Shown here: one piece after another, positions 30,048-41,007 of the stretch | Numbering within the stretch: the stretch's first letter is position 1 | How the letters are laid out: each line of letters opens with the position of its first letter | From: Haloimpatiens sp. FM7315 | GTDB taxonomy: Bacteria > Bacillota > Clostridia > Clostridiales > Clostridiaceae | Length of the DNA stretch: 64,000 nucleotides | Assembly (NCBI GenBank): GCA_041861885.1 | Contig: JBGVUE010000001.1 | Coordinates: 1,352,001 to 1,416,000 of the forward strand | Reading direction: 5' to 3' | The notes under the pieces: model-generated | Told to the model about the DNA's origin: nothing | Database searches by the model: none | Seen by the model: the letters and a program-made list of their open reading frames with translations, nothing else | Translations under genes and position numbers: made by a program

Positions 30048-30788
30048 ATGAGTTTTGGTGGAAAAATAGCAGTTGTTACAGGGGCTTCTAGAGGTATAGG
30101 CAGAAGCATAGCAATAGAACTTGCTAAAGAAGGAGCAAATGTTATTATAAACTATAGTAAGGATCAGAAAGGTGCTGAAGAAACCGTTAAACTAATAAAA
30201 GATTTTGGAGGAAGGGCCTTTCTTTATAAAGGAGATATAAGTGAGTATTCTTTTTGCAATTTTATGATAAAAGATGTTATTGAGAAGTTTTCAAAAATTG
30301 ATATATTAATAAATAATGCGGGTATTTCAAAAGTAGGATTGTTTATGGATTTAACTGAAGAAGATTTTGACAACATTATGAATGTTAATTTTAAAGGGGC
30401 ATTTAATTGTTGCCATAATGTGGTGCGTCATATGATAGAAAGGAAACAAGGTGTTATTGTGAATATTTCATCTATATGGGGAAATGTTGGCGCTTCCTGT
30501 GAAGTATTGTATTCTGCTTCTAAGGGGGCTATAAATGGTTTCACAAGAGCATTAGCAAAAGAATTAGCTCCTTCCAATATAAGAGTAAATGCCATAGCCC
30601 CAGGAGTAATAGATACGGATATGAATAAATGTTTCTCAGAGGAAGAGATAAAAAATCTAGAAGAAGAAATACCTATGATGAGAATGGGTAAAGGGGAGGA
30701 AGTTGCAGACCTTGTATCTTATTTATGTAGCGAAAAATCTAAATATATAACAGGACAAGTTATAACTGTTGATGGGGGTTTTCTTTAA
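30048..30788 (+). CDS. SDR-family NAD(P)H oxidoreductase (FabG/YmfI-like)
   Basis: Classical short-chain dehydrogenase of 246 residues. Cofactor motif VTGASRGIGRS, NNAG in INNAGISKVG, catalytic Ser in VNISSIWG, and YxxxK in YSASKGAING, plus the PGVIDTDMN stretch. The C-terminal ITGQVITVDGGF is shared with 3-oxoacyl-ACP reductases and with the EF-P 5-aminopentanone reductase YmfI. No fatty-acid or efp gene is nearby, so the substrate cannot be settled. ATG 30048 follows AAAAAGGAG. It is alone between an inverted repeat and a terminator. Confidence 0.85.
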   Translation: MSFGGKIAVVTGASRGIGRSIAIELAKEGANVIINYSKDQKGAEETVKLIKDFGGRAFLYKGDISEYSFCNFMIKDVIEKFSKIDILINNAGISKVGLFMDLTEEDFDNIMNVNFKGAFNCCHNVVRHMIERKQGVIVNISSIWGNVGASCEVLYSASKGAINGFTRALAKELAPSNIRVNAIAPGVIDTDMNKCFSEEEIKNLEEEIPMMRMGKGEEVADLVSYLCSEKSKYITGQVITVDGGFL

Positions 30789-30849
30789 GCTGCATTTTAA
30801 ACCTTTTTCATATTATTATATCATTGTTAATATTGTTAATAATAATTTA

Positions 30850-30877
30850 AACCTGTAATTAATTGCAGGTTTTTTTA
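30850..30877 (+). terminator. Rho-independent terminator after the SDR gene
   Basis: AACCTG and CAGGTT form a short stem around TAATTAATTG, followed by TTTTTT. Confidence 0.8.
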
Positions 30878-30931
30878 ATATAATATAGAACACTAATAGT
30901 ATTTAAGTTCATAGATTGGTTGGTGATTTTT

Positions 30932-31807
30932 ATGTATTATAATGTATCCAATTTAATAGATGCAAATAACCAATTTGACAAGTGTAGTGAAATACATGAA
31001 AGCAATAAGAAATTAATTTACAGGTATAAGGTATATAATGATATTTTAGCCAAGGAAAAATTAATAGTGAACAATGTTAATTTAGTTAGAAAAATAGCTT
31101 ATAAAAAAGCGAAATTATCCTGTTTTACCTATGAAGATTTAGTTCAAGAAGGAATAATAGGGTTAATAAAGGGAATTGAAAAATTTGATATAAGAAGGGG
31201 AACTGAGTTTTCAACTTATGCTTATTATTGGATAAATCAAAGCATTGATAGAGCTATATATGATAGAGGATTTGTTGTAAGGATACCTGTTCATATTATA
31301 GAAAAAATAAACAAAATAAGTAAGGTTGAGAAAGAACAGATGGCAAATTTAGGCGAAATTGATAAGAAAAAATTATGCGAGGTGTTTGGAATTTCAGAGA
31401 AAGAATATGAGGATTTAAAACTATACGATGCTGAAATGAAAAAAATGGTTTCTCTCAATCAAAGTATTAATTCTGAAGAAGGTAGTGAGGATAGTGAGCT
31501 TTTAGATGTTATTCCCGCATCGTATAAGTTATACAGTGTTAGTGATGATGAAAATAATGTAGAGGGACTTGTGCATTGTCGTTTCTTAAAAAAAGATATA
31601 AGGAAGATGTTAAACACGCTATCTCCAAGAGAAGAGGAAATTTTAACTCAAAGATTTGGACTTGATGAGGGTAAGCCAAAAACCTTGGAAGAAATCGGAA
31701 AAGAATACAATTTAACAAGAGAGCGAATAAGGCAAATAGAAGCAAGAGCTATAAGAAAACTAAAACATCCAAGTAGAGCAAGATGCCTAAAAGATTACCT
31801 GCCATGA
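30932..31807 (+). CDS. RNA polymerase sigma-70 factor, group 2 (SigA-like)
   Basis: Region 2 is complete: YEDLVQEGIIGLIKGIEKFD (2.1-2.2) and FSTYAYYWINQSIDRAI (2.3-2.4), then VVRIPVHIIEKINKI of region 3. Region 4 has TLSPREEEILTQRFGL and the helix-turn-helix TLEEIGKEYNLTRERIRQIE with AIRKLKHPSR, very like SigA. At 291 residues it lacks the long region 1.1 of the primary factor, so I place it as group 2. ATG 30932 lies behind GGTTGGTG; the frame is open 12 bases further up at a TTG. It is monocistronic, with terminators on both sides. Its regulon is unknown. Confidence 0.85.
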   Translation: MYYNVSNLIDANNQFDKCSEIHESNKKLIYRYKVYNDILAKEKLIVNNVNLVRKIAYKKAKLSCFTYEDLVQEGIIGLIKGIEKFDIRRGTEFSTYAYYWINQSIDRAIYDRGFVVRIPVHIIEKINKISKVEKEQMANLGEIDKKKLCEVFGISEKEYEDLKLYDAEMKKMVSLNQSINSEEGSEDSELLDVIPASYKLYSVSDDENNVEGLVHCRFLKKDIRKMLNTLSPREEEILTQRFGLDEGKPKTLEEIGKEYNLTRERIRQIEARAIRKLKHPSRARCLKDYLP

Positions 31808-31828
31808 AATTAAAAATTTAAATAATAA

Positions 31829-31875
31829 AAAAATGCTACAAAACTTTTGGAAAACAAAAGTTTTGTAGCATTTTT
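31829..31875 (+). terminator. Long-stem terminator after the sigma factor gene
   Basis: A perfect 20-bp stem, AAAAATGCTACAAAACTTTT (31829-31848) with 31856-31875, ends in TTTTT. Confidence 0.9.
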
Positions 31876-31949
31876 GCTTAATCAAAATAGGTTTAAAAAA
31901 ATATGTATGGATATAATTACAAAAAGATATTAGAATTGGAGGTAATTAA

Positions 31950-32285
31950 ATGAATAAAATTCTTTTAATTGGTAGATTAGTTAGAGACCCTGAAGTAATA
32001 AAAACTAATGAAGGAAAGATGTTTTCAAAGTTTACAATTGCAATTAATAACTATAAAGGAAGTAAGGAAAAAACAGTAGATTATGTACCTGTAATAACTT
32101 TTTCAAAAACCTCAGAGTATGCTTCAAAGTATTTAAAAAAAGGTATGCTAGTTAGTTTGGTAGGAAGAATTAGTACAGGAAATTATGAAACTAAAGATGG
32201 AGAAAAAAAGTACTATATTGATGTAATTGCAAATGAAGTTCAAATATTAAGTTCAGCTAGCAAAAAAGAAATAAAAGAAGCTTAA
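31950..32285 (+). CDS. ssb: Single-stranded DNA-binding protein (short form)
   Basis: OB-fold SSB: starts MNKILLIGRLVRDPEVIKTN, with FTIAINNYKG, DYVPVITFSKTSEYASKYLKKG and the GRISTGNYETKDGEK block. It has only 111 residues. It lacks the disordered linker and the acidic DDDIPF-type tail that recruits partner proteins in the main SSB, so it is a secondary SSB of the SsbB type. ATG 31950 follows GGAGG. It precedes the recombination and repair genes by less than 1 kb. Confidence 0.9.
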   Translation: MNKILLIGRLVRDPEVIKTNEGKMFSKFTIAINNYKGSKEKTVDYVPVITFSKTSEYASKYLKKGMLVSLVGRISTGNYETKDGEKKYYIDVIANEVQILSSASKKEIKEA

Positions 32286-32299
32286 TCAGAATAGAAAAA

Positions 32300-32346
32300 T
32301 TAGCTATGCTTTAAGAGAATATATTAATTACTTAAAGCATAGCTAA
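32300..32346. terminator. Stem-loop after ssb
   Basis: TTAGCTATGCTTTAAG (32300-32315) pairs perfectly with 32331-32346. The immediate plus-strand tail is AAATTATGCTTTTT, so it is a terminator with a delayed T run or a processed stem. Confidence 0.6.
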
Positions 32347-32481
32347 AAATTATGCTTTTTCATTCCCTCTTAGAAGCTTTTTTCTTGAAAAATACAAATC
32401 TAGTTGTTATTTTAATTAATAATAGTTAATATAATAAGTATGAAGTTATTTATAACATATTGAGAAAAAGGGAGGAGTTCT

Positions 32482-32763
32482 ATGGCAATGTTACTTGGAA
32501 TTATTGCTGCGTTCCTAGTGCTTTTAATTCTTGCTGTAGTTTTTGGGGTTATTTTACTGCCTTTAGTAGGTTTATTTATAGTAATTGCTGCAATAATTGC
32601 TATTATCTTAGGAGCTATTAAGGCTTTTTTTATTATTCCTTGGATTATTATTATATTAGGACTTATATACTATTTTTATAAAAAAATAATTAAAAGATCT
32701 GCCTTAGGGACAGATTTTTTAGTTTTACCAAATAATTCTATTAGGAATATAAACTGGGGGTAA
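32482..32763 (+). CDS. Small hydrophobic membrane protein
   Basis: A 93-residue protein made mostly of two or three membrane helices (LLGIIAAFLVLLILAVVFGV, PLVGLFIVIAAIIAIILGAI, FFIIPWIIIILGLIYYFY). A basic KKIIKR turn and a polar tail follow. No family recognised. ATG 32482 follows GGGAGGAG. It ends 4 bases before the helicase gene, whose ribosome site (GGGGG) is in its last codons, so both are likely co-transcribed. Confidence 0.6.
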   Translation: MAMLLGIIAAFLVLLILAVVFGVILLPLVGLFIVIAAIIAIILGAIKAFFIIPWIIIILGLIYYFYKKIIKRSALGTDFLVLPNNSIRNINWG

Positions 32764-32767
32764 AGCT

Positions 32768-35115
32768 ATGGATAAAGAAGCTATAATAAAAATTTCTGTT
32801 CGAAATTTAATAGAATATGTTATGAGAAGTGGAGATTTAATATCTAGTTTTAAAGGTGTTTCAAGAAATATGGATGCTATAAAAATTCACAATAAATTAC
32901 AAAAAAAGGGGGAAAAGAATATAACAAAGAATACTATTTATGCTTTACAACGGAAATTCAGGGCACAAAAATACAAATAAGCGGTAGGGCAGATGGAGTT
33001 ATAATAAAAGAAAATGAAATTATAATAGATGAAATAAAAACTACAACCCAGCCGCTTAGTGATATAAGTAAGGATATGAATCCCATGCATTTTGCACAGG
33101 CCAAAGTTTACGCATACATATATGCAAAAGATAATAATCTTGATTCAATAAAGGTTCAACTTACCTATTATAGCTTTTTAGAAAGGGAAACTAAAGTGTT
33201 TCTTGAAGAGTATAAAATTTTAGAACTTGAAACTTTCTTTTATGATTTAATTGGTACTTACATGAAATATGCAAAGCTTATAAAATCATGGAGAGAAGAA
33301 AGAAATAAATCTATTGAGTTAATTAAGTTCCCCTTTGCAAGTTATAGAAAAGGGCAAAGAGAATTTGCAGTAGCTGTATACAAAACTATGAAGCTTGGTA
33401 AGACCCTGTTTGTAGAAGCACCTACAGGAATAGGTAAAACTATGGCAAGTTTATTTCCAGTAATTAAAGGTATGGGAGAAGAAATCATAAGTAAAATGTT
33501 TTATCTAACGGCTAAGACAATTAATAGAATAGCTGTAGAAAAGGCTATAAATAATATGATGATTTCTGGATTGAAATTGAAGACAGTAAACATAACCGCT
33601 AAAGAAAAAATTTGTTTTGAAGATAAAAACTGTGATCCAATGGTTTGTAGCTTTGCTAAGGGCCATTACAGTAGAGTAAATGAAGCACTTAATGAGATAT
33701 TTAAAAATGAGGATTTTTTTACTAAAGAGATAATTGAAAAATATGCTAAGAAATATCATGTATGTCCTTTTGAATTTTCCTTAGATTTATGTGATTTTGC
33801 AGATTTAATAGTTTGTGATTATAATTATGTTTTTGATCCTAGAGTGCATCTTAGACGTTTCTTTGATTCTTATGAGGATTATGCACTTTTAATTGATGAG
33901 GCTCATAATTTACCTGATAGAGCAAGAGAAATGTATTCTTCTGAATTAAATAAGAAGTCCATATTAAAACTTAGAAAAAATGTAAAAAATAAAATTCCTG
34001 AATTATACAAGAATCTTGGAAAAATTAATTCTTATTTTATTAAAATGAAAAAATCTATGGAAGGAGAGTATCTTGTAGCTAAGGTTTCTCCAAAAGATTT
34101 ATATGAATTACTTAGAAAATTTCTAGTAATAGCTGATATATGGCTTAGTAAAGATGAAGAAGATGTGATTAAAGAGGAACTTTTAGAAAATTATTTTAGC
34201 ATACTTGGTTTTTGTAAAACTTTTGAATTGTATTCTGAAAAGTATATTACTTATTTTCTAAAAAGTAAAGATGACTTAATTATAAAATTGTTTTGCCAAG
34301 ACCCTTCAGACTTTATTGAAAGCACATTAAAGAATGTTAAAGCTAGTATTTTCTTTTCTGCAACTCTAACACCTATGGATTATTTTATAGATATTCTGTG
34401 TAAAAGTAAGGATTGCTACAAAATAAAGCTTAAGTCACCTTTTAAAGAAGAAAATATGTGCCTAATTATAGATGATAAGGTTTCAACTAAGTACAAAGAT
34501 AGAAAGTATACTTATGATTATGTAGTTGAGGATATATGGCAACTTGTAAAAGGCAGAAAGGGAAATTATATTATCTTCTCTCCCTCCTATACATATATGG
34601 AAACTATATATAGTAAATTTAAGGATTTACATGGAGAAGAGGACTATATTATAATTAAACAGCAGTGTAATATGGATGAAAAAATGAAAGAGGAATTTTT
34701 AGATAGTTTTAAATGTAACGAAAATAAGGGGCTTATTGCTTTTTCAGTTATAGGTGGAATGTTTGGAGAAGGAATAGACCTTACAGGTGATAGATTAATA
34801 GGAGTAGTTGTTATAGGTGTTGGGATGCCGCAAATTTGTTTAGAGAGAAATTTTATTAAAGATTATTACGATAGTATTGAAAATAAAGGCTTCCTATATT
34901 CTTATGTATATCCTGGTATGAACAAAGTAATGCAGGCGGCAGGAAGAGTTATAAGAACTAATGAGGATAGAGGAATTGTAATGCTAATTGACAGTAGATA
35001 TAATAATTATACGTATAAAAATTTAATGCCTACTCATTGGAATCCAATATTAAAGTCTAGAGATTCAAAGAACTTAGAAGACAATATCAGATCATTTTGG
35101 AAAGTTAAGAAATAA
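32768..35115 (+). CDS. Rad3/DinG-type helicase with N-terminal PD-(D/E)XK nuclease-like domain (one apparent frameshift)
   Basis: Superfamily 2 helicase of the XPD/DinG class. Walker A FVEAPTGIGKTMAS, a four-Cys Fe-S region (CFEDKNCDPMVC, then CPFEF and CDFADLIVCDYNY), DEAH box LLIDEAHNLPD, and motif VI QAAGRVIRTNEDRG. The N-terminal ~120 residues contain GRADGVI and IDEIKTTT, the D and E-x-K of a Cas4/RecB-like nuclease fold. This helicase-nuclease pairing is seen in clostridial Rad3-related proteins. One T is missing in TTT 32944-32946, separating the nuclease part from the helicase; restored length is 782 residues. Acts on DNA in repair, by family. It follows the small membrane protein directly. 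Confidence 0.85.
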
Positions 35116-35171
35116 ATCAGACTTCCCATAATAAAGCTATAGGGAAACATTTTTATTATAGGAAAAATAAA

Positions 35172-35642
35172 CTATCTTATTGGAATATATATATTAATTA
35201 TACATTCTTCATGATTTTCACAATTGTAGTATTCTCCTATATATTCCTCAATATCAGGAAGTGTACTGTGTTCATAACCAGAATTAGGAAGCCATACTCC
35301 ATAGATGTATCCATAAGTTTGACCTAAACTGTTTAAGGAACCTTTGTGGGAGAACACTGCATATTGAGAACATGGAATGATTTTGGAAACCATTTCTTTT
35401 GGTATGCATTCTGTATTTTTGACTATAACTGAAGCTATGTATGAAAATTTAGAACTGCCTGAAAATAGCTGACATATACCATAGTATTTTGATCCTTCAA
35501 TTTTATTTTGAATTTCCTCTTTCCGGTTATAAAACTGATTCCATAATGCTTTTATTTCGTCCTTCTGATTTTTTCCAAAATATTTCATACCTATTATTTT
35601 AAAGGCACTTTTTTTTACTATAGTAGGTTTAGTTAAATGCAT
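35172..35642 (-). CDS. GyrI-like / AraC effector-binding domain protein
   Basis: Stand-alone GyrI-like small-molecule-binding domain of 156 residues. It starts with KPTIVKKSAFKIIGMKYFGK, has LWNQFYNR, YYGICQLFSGSSKFSYIASV, YAVFSHKGSLNSL, the signature GVWLPNSGYEHSTLPDIEEY, and an acidic C-terminal strand. No DNA-binding domain is attached. Such proteins bind toxic or drug-like cations, or inhibit gyrase in E. coli; the ligand here is unknown. ATG 35642 is preceded on its strand by GGGAGGAG and a TATAAT about 40 bases up. It lies alone, convergent with the helicase gene. Confidence 0.82.
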   Translation of the reverse strand: MHLTKPTIVKKSAFKIIGMKYFGKNQKDEIKALWNQFYNRKEEIQNKIEGSKYYGICQLFSGSSKFSYIASVIVKNTECIPKEMVSKIIPCSQYAVFSHKGSLNSLGQTYGYIYGVWLPNSGYEHSTLPDIEEYIGEYYNCENHEECIINIYIPIR

Positions 35643-35997
35643 ACTAGTCTCCTCCCAATATTATATACAATAGATTATAGCATAAATTTTCACTTAATAT
35701 ACATATAACTTAGGTAAATAATTAAAAAATGTTTTTGATGGATTTTTTAAAGAGAAAATTGTAAATCTTATGGAAAATAAACTATTGTTATATAATATAA
35801 TTTAATTATTTGAAATGTTAAAAAAATTTACTTTCGATAAATTTTGAGTAATCTATTGAAAAAAGCCATGAATTTTGATATATATATATATGTTTTTTAA
35901 ATTATTTTTAAAAACTTATAATTATATTAAAACAGATAAAAATTTAATGAACAAATAGAAAAATATGCATTTATGCATAAAAAAAGGTGGAGAATAT
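35643..35997. promoter_or_regulatory. 355-base divergent spacer with candidate brnQ promoter
   Basis: AT-rich, no open frame. On the plus strand TTGAAA (35856-35861) and TATATA (35879-35884) are 17 bases apart and could drive brnQ. TATGCATTTATGCATA near 35965-35980 is a short palindrome just before the brnQ ribosome site. On the minus strand a TATAAT near 35675-35680 can serve the GyrI-like gene. I see no T-box or other known leader. Confidence 0.4.
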
Positions 35998-37277
35998 ATG
36001 AATAAAAGAACTAAAGATCCAATAATAATTGGGCTTGCTTTGTTTGCAATCTTTTTGGAGCTGGAAACTTGATATTTCCACCAGCTTTAGGACTTAAGGC
36101 TGGTTTGAATTTTAAATTCACTTTAGGGGGATTTTTATTGACAGGTGTTGGAATGCCCCTTTTTGGAATAATGGCAGTGGCAAAAGCCGGTGGAAGCTTA
36201 GAAAAATTATGTTGTAAAATTAATCATAGTTTTGGAAAAGTTATAGGCACAATAATTATTATAGCAATAGGGCCTTTACTAGCAATTCCAAGAACTGGAG
36301 CTACAACTTTTGAAATGGGAATAAAGCCACTTTTACCAAACTCAAATCCTATAATAATATCAGTTATATTCTTTCTTTTAACCTTGCTATTTTCAATTAA
36401 ACCTTCAAAAGTAATAGATAATGTAGGAAAGATATTAACACCTATTTTGCTCTTAGTATTAGCAATAATAATATTTAAAGGGATAAAATTTCCTATAGGA
36501 CAACCTATAAGCACTAATATTACTAATTCTTTTTCTTATGGATTTTTAGGAGGATACCAAACTATGGATGCAATAGGATCTATAGTTATGGCAGGATTGG
36601 TTTTAAACACTATAATTGACAAAGGATATAAAGATATTAAAGATCAGATTTCTGTAGCATTAAAATCTTCTTTAGTTGCAGGATTAGGACTTGGACTAGT
36701 TTATGGAGGACTATTATACCTAGGAGCTACAGGAAGTTCTGTATTTAATGGGGATATAGAAAAAACGCTTCTTTTAATCTCTATAACCAAAAACATATTA
36801 GGGAGTTTTGGTACTATAGCTTTGGCAATTTGTGTAACTTTAGCATGTTTAACTACTTCTGTTGGACTTACAGCAACTGTAGGCAACTATTTTAATGACC
36901 TTAGTAAAGGAAAGGTAAGTTACAAGGTAATAGTCATTACTACAACAATTTTTAGTGGGATTCTAGCAAATATTGGAGTGGAAAATATAATAAAGATTTC
37001 AGTTCCTATACTTGGGGTTTTATATCCTGTAGTTATTGTGTTAATAATAATGAATTTATTTGACGATTTGATTATTAATAAAAAAGCCTATATTGGAGCA
37101 GTTTATGGTGCACTAATTATCAGTTTTTTAAATGTGCTAAAAGATATTAGAGTTAGAATTTATATAGTAGAAAAGTTTATAAATCTTTTGCCTTTTTCAG
37201 CACAAGGATTTAGCTGGCTAGTGCCATCTATAGTAGGTGGATTAATATTTGGTTTTTTTGTAAAAAATAAAAAATAA
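35998..37277 (+). CDS. brnQ: Branched-chain amino acid carrier BrnQ (one apparent frameshift)
   Basis: LIVCS-family sodium or proton symporter for leucine, isoleucine and valine, with 12 membrane helices. The N-terminal MNKRTKDPIIIGLALFAIFF joins GAGNLIFPPALGLKAGLN once one T is restored to the run 36052-36056. Family blocks include GPLLAIPRTGATTFE and DAIGSIVMAGLVLN, and the C-terminus ends SWLVPSIVGGLIFG. Restored length is 426 residues. ATG 35998 follows AAAGGTGGAG. It is monocistronic; a strong terminator follows. Confidence 0.93.
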
Positions 37278-37289
37278 AAGTATTATATT

Positions 37290-37331
37290 AAAAAAGCTAT
37301 TACACTACTTATAGTAGTGTAATAGCTTTTT
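37290..37331 (+). terminator. Rho-independent terminator after brnQ
   Basis: AAAAAGCTATTACACTACT pairs with AGTAGTGTAATAGCTTTTT around a TAT loop, and further T follow. Confidence 0.9.
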
Positions 37332-37528
37332 TTGATAGTTTAAAATTCAGCTTACTAAACTAAAATGGGCAGTTGTATAAAAATAATAGCTTATAGATTT
37401 AAATAAATAATTATGGAAAAAATTATATTATAAGATGTTATAATAGATAAGATGAATAAAGAACAGTGCACCTAAATATAAGTAAATTCAAAGAAAATTA
37501 AGCCTTATTTTGTAGGAGGTATAAAATA

Positions 37529-40500
37529 ATGAGCCTTAGATTTATATATGGAAGAGCTGGTAGTGGAAAAAGCAATTTTTGTTATGATGGAATCAAAAGA
37601 GAATTAAATAAAAACATTAATCAGATTTTATTAGTTCCAGAGCAATTTTCTTTTCAGTCAGAGAAAAATTTAATTAAAAAGATAAGTTCAACTGGAATAT
37701 TAAACGCGCAAGTGCTTAGTTTTAAAAGATTAGCGTATAAAGTATTTAGTGAAGTTGGAGGGCTTACCCATAACCATATGAACTCATCTGGAAAATGCAT
37801 GCTTGTTTATAAAATAATGAAGGATTTAAAGGAAGAATTGGGAGTTTTTAATACTTCTGCAAAGCAGGAAGGCTTTTCCAAAATAATAAGTGATTTAATA
37901 AGTGAATTTAAAAATTATAATGTAACGCCTTTAGATATATCAAATGCAATTTTAGATATAGAGGAGGATGAATATTTAACAAAGAAATTACAAGATATTA
38001 GTCTTATTTATGGAGAATATGAAAAAAACTTCATGAGAACTATATAGATTCCGAAGATGATCTTGGTATATTATGTGAAAAAATAGATGAAAGCAAATAT
38101 TTAGAGGGAACAGAAGTATGGATAGATGAATTTAATTCTTTTACACCAAAGCAGTATAGCATTATAGAAAAATTATTAAAAAAAGCAAAGCGTGTAAATG
38201 TAACAATAAACATGAGTACATCTTATGAAAAAAATAAAGATGAAGATATATTTTTTGTAACAATAAATACCGAAAATAAACTTAAAAAAATAGCAGAGGA
38301 CAACAATATTAGTATAGAAAAATCTATTGAATTATGGAAAAAACCTTATCCAAGATTTAAAACTAGTGAAGAACTTTCATATTTAGAGGAAAATATTTTT
38401 AATTATACTTGTGAAAAGTACAAACTTAAAACTAAAGACATAAGTATTTTTAAAGCTAATAATTCTTATGAAGAGATTGAAAATCTAAGTGAGAATATAA
38501 TAAAACTTTGCAAAGAAAAAGGTTATAGATATAAAGATATAGCAGTTATAACTAGGGATTTATCAATTTACGAAAGTATAATTAAAGCTATTTTTGAGGA
38601 GTATGAAATTCCATGCTTTATAGATAAGAAAAAAGAAATTGATCAAAATCCCTTAATCATTTTGATTAGATCATCTATGGAGATTTTTACAAGAAATTGG
38701 TCTTACGAAGCTGTTTTTAGGTATGTAAAAAGCGGGCTATTGACATTTAATAGCTACGATGTAGACATTTTAGAAAATTATGTTTTAGCTTCAGGAATAA
38801 AAGGCAAAAAGAAATGGACCAGTAGTGAAAAGTGGGATACATATATACAATATGGTTTTGAAAAAATCGAAGATGAAGAAAAAAGAAGCTTTGTTAGAGA
38901 GAATAAATGAAATTAGATATAAAATAACAGAGCCTTTAGTTGATTTTTATAAAAATATTAATGAAGCCAAAAACGCAAAAGAATTTTGTGAAGCAGCTTT
39001 TAATTTCTTATGCAAATTAAAAATTCCAGAAACTACAGAAAATTGGATAGAGAGTTTCAAAAAACAGGGTAATCAAGAAAAAGCTCTAGAGTATAGTGGA
39101 ATATGGAATCTTGTTGTTGAAATTTTAGATCAAGTTGTAGAGGTAATGGGAAATGAAAAGCTTTTTTTAGATGAGTTTATTAAGATAATTACTATTGGAT
39201 TTTCTCAAAATAAAATGGGTATTATACCACCTGCTCTTGATCAAGTGCTTGTAAGTAGTGTTGATAGACTTAAGAGTCATGAGGTGAAAGCAGTGTTTAT
39301 TATTGGGGTGAATGAGGGAGTATTTCCAATGGGAAATACAGAGGAAGGTATATTTACTGATGGAGATAGATTCATTTTACAAAATGCTAATGTTAAGCTT
39401 GGAAATGATACTAAAACAAAAGCCTTAGAAGAACAATTTTTAGTGTATTCAACTCTTAGCATGGCAAAATCATATATAAGGATAAGTTACCCAATAGCAG
39501 ATCATGAAGGAAGAACTTTAAGACCTTCTGTAATTATATCAAGGCTTAGAAATATATTTCCAAACATACTAAATGAAGAGGATATATTAAATGAAGAGGT
39601 AGGTTCTATGGAAAAAATAATAAAACCTATACCAACATTTAATAGATTAATTCTTAAGATGAGAGAAAAAAGGATATATCTTCTTTAGATCCAATATGGA
39701 AACAGGTTTATTTATGGTATTCGAGTCAAGAAGATTGGAAGAATATTTCCTTAAAAGTCTTTCAAGGTTTTACTTACAGTAATAAAGTTAATAAGATTGG
39801 AAAAGATAGGATCAATAAGCTTTATGGTGGAAACGTAAAGGTTTCTGTTTCTAGAATGGAGAGATATGTAAGATGTCCTTTTGCTTATTATGTGCAGTAT
39901 GGATTAAAGGCAAAGGATAGAAAGATATTTAAGCTGAGTTCTCCGGATGTTGGAACCTTTATGCACAAGGTTATAGATGATTTTTCTCATAAGGTAAAAA
40001 GTAGCAATATGCATTGGGGTGAGCTTAGTAAAAGTTGGTGTGAAGAAAATGTAAATAATTCCGTAAGCAAAGTAATAAATGAAACTACAGGTCTCTATAC
40101 TTACGAGTTCTCCTAGGTATTTATATTTTACAAAAAGACTTACAAAGGTTATTTTAAGATCTATATGGTTAATAGTAATGCATATGCAAAAAGCAATTTT
40201 GAGCCTTTAGGTTATGAAATGACATTTGAAGAAGGGGGAGACTTTCCACCAATAGAGATAACACTTAAAAATAATTTAAAAGTGAAATTAATAGGTAGAA
40301 TAGATAGAATAGATAAATTGGTTTGTGAAGAGGGAGTTTTTTACAGAATTATAGATTATAAATCTGGTAGCAAGGATTTTAAACTTTCAGATGTTTATTA
40401 TGGTCTTCAAATACAGCTTATGACTTATTTAGATGCAATAATAAAAGGCTATGAAGTTTCTAAAAAGGAAAAAGCTTTACCAGCTGGAGTATTATATTTT

Positions 40501-41007
40501 AAATTAGACAATCCAATTATTAAGGAAAACAAAAACATATCTGAAAAAGAAATAGAAGAAGCTATAATGAAAGAACTAAAAATGAGGGGGTTAGTCTTAG
40601 CAGATACTAATATAGTTAAGGCTATGGATAAAGATATAGAACTTCAGGGTACTTCTCTAATTATACCTGCAGAGCTTAAGAAAAAAGATGGAAGCCTAAG
40701 TGCAAGATCATCTATAGCTACGGTTGAACAGTTTTATAGCTTAAGAGAGCATGTTCGTAAAAACTTAATTGAAACCTGTGAAAAGATGTTAGAAGGTGAA
40801 ATTAGTATAAGACCCTTTAGAAAAAAAGATAGTATACCTTGTACCTATTGTACATTTTCTTCACTATGCCGTTTTGATACTTCTTTAGAAAGCAGTAAGT
40901 ACAATATCATACAGGAGTTAAAAGATAATGAAGTGTGGGATAAATTAGAAGAAAGAATTGTTCCCAAAAAGAGGAGGAGAATTAATGAAAGCCGTAAGTT
41001 GGACTGA
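37529..41007 (+). CDS. addB: ATP-dependent helicase/deoxyribonuclease subunit B, AddB (five or six apparent frameshifts)
   Basis: Nuclease and Chi-recognition subunit of AddAB, the Gram-positive counterpart of RecBCD. It starts MSLRFIYGRAGSGKSNF with a P-loop. Towards the end it has MERYVRCPFAYYVQYGLKA, then RIDRIDK and IDYKSG of the nuclease site, and CTYCTFSSLC; the four Cys hold a 4Fe-4S cluster. Breaks: A missing at 38022-38028, extra A at 38879-38884, A missing at 39666-39671, an extra base near 40092-40098, and A missing at 40188-40192. Restored, the product is 1159 residues with the stop at 41007. If one more A is missing at 40966-40970 it ends KKEEEN at 40985, overlapping the addA ATG by one base, which looks more natural. 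Ribosome site TAGGAGG. Confidence 0.92.
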
